Origin: an uncultured Opitutaceae bacterium
Lineage (GTDB): Bacteria; Verrucomicrobiota; Verrucomicrobiia; Opitutales; Opitutaceae
Assembly: GCA_937902865.1 (NCBI GenBank)
Contig: CALFNJ010000173.1
Location: 1 to 8,411, forward strand
Reading direction: 5' to 3'
Length of the DNA: 8,411 bases
Positions 7,901 through 8,411 of the stretch are shown piece by piece. The notes beneath the pieces are model-generated. The model saw nothing but the letters and a program-made list of their open reading frames with translations. It was not told the origin of the DNA and made no database searches. The translations under genes and the position numbers were made by a program. Position 1 is the stretch's first letter; each line of letters begins with the position of its first letter.

Positions 7901-7966
7901 GGCGCGTGGCTGTGGTTCCAAGCTCCCAAACCCAGCCGCCTCACGACGGCTGCTACACCAGGATAG
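4931..7966 (+). CDS. YfhO-family GT-C-like polytopic membrane protein (second of tandem pair)
   Basis: This 1,011-residue protein is a paralog of the gene just upstream, with the same order of parts. N-terminal helix (about 13-30); outer beta-type domain (36-170, DLYFFDVTVTSD); helices near 178-197 and 217-232; first outer loop with HPVIFFGRSFVSPNN, MGSDVGALMFQHLYYP and RDGEWPLWNRF (233-340); about ten helices from 341 to 702; an outer C-terminal domain (703-970) with TEAFYPGDFRVTVDGEPA, YFRVNHAFRGVAI and IRFSYWPEYF; a last helix (974-996). By hand the two proteins are about 60-67% identical in the first outer loop and the DLDVY...RPFAAVQ block, and lower elsewhere. ATG 4931 is chosen over an in-frame start at 4862 because it leaves one nucleotide after the upstream TGA (TGA-A-ATG) and matches the paralog N-terminus; the two are surely co-transcribed and probably translationally coupled. 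D274 corresponds to D270 of the first copy, while Asp in MWDHLYFP is Gln here (MFQHLYYP). It may be a glycosyltransferase with another substrate, or a partner subunit. Confidence 0.88.
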   Translation: MRWLAKAGFDPRAVLLAFGLAIAAAAPLFTTSALRRDLYFFDVTVTSDTAGFTRVSWDSGTGFREEDSSVQPLHITLRPVVYRFMMPPGAFRGFRLQPSDQAGHLTLANARIVDHRGHVIRTFSAAEFAPGAGFAGLTREDARLAFAVQAGAVPPALDLTASPPLLVPLTFTMQCRAALPFGLAVLAAGLALSHIGLLARLRTLLAPAGHWLRQRPCLAIALAATSAVAIQAHPVIFFGRSFVSPNNGSPMLYSAQPTLPRATQAEFADTMGSDVGALMFQHLYYPMAERDALLRDGEWPLWNRFNLGGEPLLGQGQAMVADPFNLLTILADGAAWAWDARFLLARELLALGLGLAAWMLWRHLPSAVLVAIGAGFLGFFTFRLNHPANFSVGYAPWILVCWIGLAQASEARREAGWLGGLLLANWIEFTSGTVKEAWMILASLDLAGVLLLWLLPAAAEGARRRRFLLALAAGGIFVLLAAPLWVTFFSALRHSMTGYDTPQAQTLSPFRFIGIFDDIFYRQQTPAEWVVAPALNVLFLLGFLAWCTCPSSWRGNRAALALALAALGPLALAFGLVPTALILRTPLLGNIWHLGNTFSCPLLILFALLAGGGFRTACLRATLPGWRRDAWAALGLAAVLLGAFFLSVRGQRTGFFFHGYLVALVLGGVALTLGLRWTARTGSPNPLVVALLLGLPVLLWRHGQYLQSSFNHYAFSPGERADFHAPSPAVAALEAGNGSDPFRVIGLQTNLLPTYNVALRWESLYGVDALRNRYYLDLAGAFGLTRVGKWDEGTPEESVATLLPAHDLLNVTRYLADHHGGPHPLPGLQPLAQLDLDVYASPTAWPRAFFTDRLGSYAQVADFVGLVRGGDGRPFAAVQNGEANTPALPTSPTGRVVRPARDYHLTANTTSFVIDAPGPGIAVLTEAFYPGDFRVTVDGEPATYFRVNHAFRGVAIDGAGRHEIRFSYWPEYFTAALLLGAVGLLALVGGGAWLWFQAPKPSRLTTAATPG

Positions 7967-7999
7967 AAGAAATACCCGGAGTCTTTGACCCGAGACGAT

Positions 8000-8043
8000 C
8001 CGAGGCCGGAAGAGGTCGGAATTCCGATCTCGGTCCGCCTCGG
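8000..8043 (+). terminator. Nested hairpin downstream of the YfhO-like pair, possible terminator
   Basis: The outer arms CCGAGGCCGGA (8000-8010) and TCCGCCTCGG (8034-8043) pair over 10 bp with one bulged C. Inside, GAGGTCGG and CCGATCTC (8012-8031) pair over 8 bp (one G-U) around AATT, giving a perfect TCGGAATTCCGA palindrome at its core. It starts 33 nt after the TAG stop and is followed by a pyrimidine-rich TCTTCCTCCTG, not a clean T-run. This could be the 3' end of the operon, an mRNA-stabilising structure, or a protein site at the palindrome. Confidence 0.5.
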
Positions 8044-8066
8044 TCTTCCTCCTGTAAGAAATCCGA

Positions 8067-8198
8067 ATGGCTGAAATTGATTTGAAGGAGGGTGAACCGG
8101 CCCCGGCGAGTCGCGGACGTCGGACGGAGCGCAAGGTCGCCCATGACCGGGAAAGGGCGGGAAAAAAGAGTAGCGTTCAGGAGGGGCTGGCCGCATGA
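8067..8198 (+). CDS. Possible 43-residue small ORF, charged
   Basis: ATG 8067 opens a frame of 43 codons ending at TGA 8196-8198 (MAEIDLKEGEPAP...). The peptide is hydrophilic and rich in Arg, Lys and Glu, with no membrane segment and no family I recognise. There is no clear ribosome binding site in front of it. An AAGGAGG (8085-8091) lies inside it but has no start codon at a suitable distance. Its stop overlaps the next tiny frame as ATGA. It could be a leader of the downstream methyltransferase-like gene or simply chance. Confidence 0.2.
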   Translation: MAEIDLKEGEPAPASRGRRTERKVAHDRERAGKKSSVQEGLAA

Positions 8199-8257
8199 AG
8201 GACGGTTCCAGCCGCTCATGAAGATTTTCCCCGGGTCAATCCGTCGCGCCTAGCCGC

Positions 8258-8411
8258 ATGCAACATCGCAGCTGTCCGATCTGCTCGGGAAAACGCATCG
8301 CCTACGCCTTCTCCCACGCCGGGTACCGCATCTGCCGCTGCGGCGACTGCACGTTCATGTTCGTGAACCCCCAGCCCTCCGATGAAGTGCTGGCGCAGAT
8401 CTACAATCATA
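8258..8411 (+). CDS. Start of a zinc-ribbon class I SAM-methyltransferase-like protein, 3' partial
   Basis: Only 51 codons are visible before the right edge. They match the N-terminal zinc-ribbon that precedes the SAM-binding domain in many methyltransferases of surface-polysaccharide and secondary-metabolite clusters: SCPIC (Cys 6 and 9), then CRCGDC (Cys 26, 28 and 31), then FMFVNPQPSDEVLAQIYN, the usual lead-in to the catalytic domain. Cys 6, 9, 28 and 31 form the likely metal site. ATG 8258 is the only start codon after an in-frame TGA at 8219-8221; no Shine-Dalgarno is evident. The catalytic domain lies beyond the window, so the methyltransferase call rests on the N-terminal signature alone. 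Next to the YfhO-like pair it would fit a glycan or sugar-modification role. Confidence 0.72.
   Translation, partial: MQHRSCPICSGKRIAYAFSHAGYRICRCGDCTFMFVNPQPSDEVLAQIYNH

Noticed and set aside
6656..8134. 492-codon open frame on the reverse strand
   Set aside because: It crosses the end of the second YfhO-like gene and the nested hairpin, and its composition is typical of an antisense shadow.
8216..8410. 64-codon reverse-strand frame at the right edge
   Set aside because: It overlaps the zinc-ribbon coding start, whose paired CxxC motifs and NPxP lead-in on the + strand are much stronger evidence.

Overview
The window comes from a high-G+C bacterium. The two large membrane proteins, the use of a TTG start, the weak Shine-Dalgarno signals and the mix of cell-envelope genes would fit a Verrucomicrobiota (Opitutus-like) genome. 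That placement is a guess from general style and rests on no marker gene. All genes I can support lie on the + strand. The long reverse-strand frames are shadows of G+C-rich coding sequence.

Layout. (1) 2-616: the 3' part of a NarL/FixJ-type response regulator (receiver plus LuxR-type helix-turn-helix), cut by the left edge. (2) 617-786: an intergenic control region with a perfect 8+2+8 inverted repeat directly upstream of a consensus TATAAT, then a 10-bp-stem hairpin in the presumed 5' leader. (3) 787-1743: an unrecognised secreted protein with a signal peptide, a Ser/Thr/Asn/Tyr-rich N-terminal part and two tandem repeats of about 90 residues. It is followed by a textbook intrinsic terminator (1769-1806). 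(4) 1915-4929 and 4931-7966: two very large paralogous polytopic membrane proteins of the YfhO/GT-C glycosyltransferase-like type, one nucleotide apart and clearly one transcription unit. (5) 7967-8257: an intergenic stretch with a nested hairpin and a chain of overlapping tiny ORFs. (6) 8258 to the right edge: the start of a protein with an N-terminal zinc-ribbon like that of class I SAM-dependent methyltransferases from surface-glycan loci.

How it fits together. The YfhO-like pair and the zinc-ribbon/methyltransferase start suggest an envelope glycan or glycoconjugate locus. The pair would transfer or modify sugars on the outer face of the cytoplasmic membrane, and the methyltransferase-like protein could modify a nucleotide-sugar or glycan. 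The response regulator and the secreted repeat protein form a separate unit to the left, isolated by the strong terminator. Whether this regulator acts on the palindromic promoter beside it is an open inference.

No CRISPR array, tRNA, rRNA, insertion sequence or integrase was seen. The least explained items are the tandem 1,000-residue YfhO paralogs, the secreted repeat protein with DxDxD loops, and the palindromic promoter.
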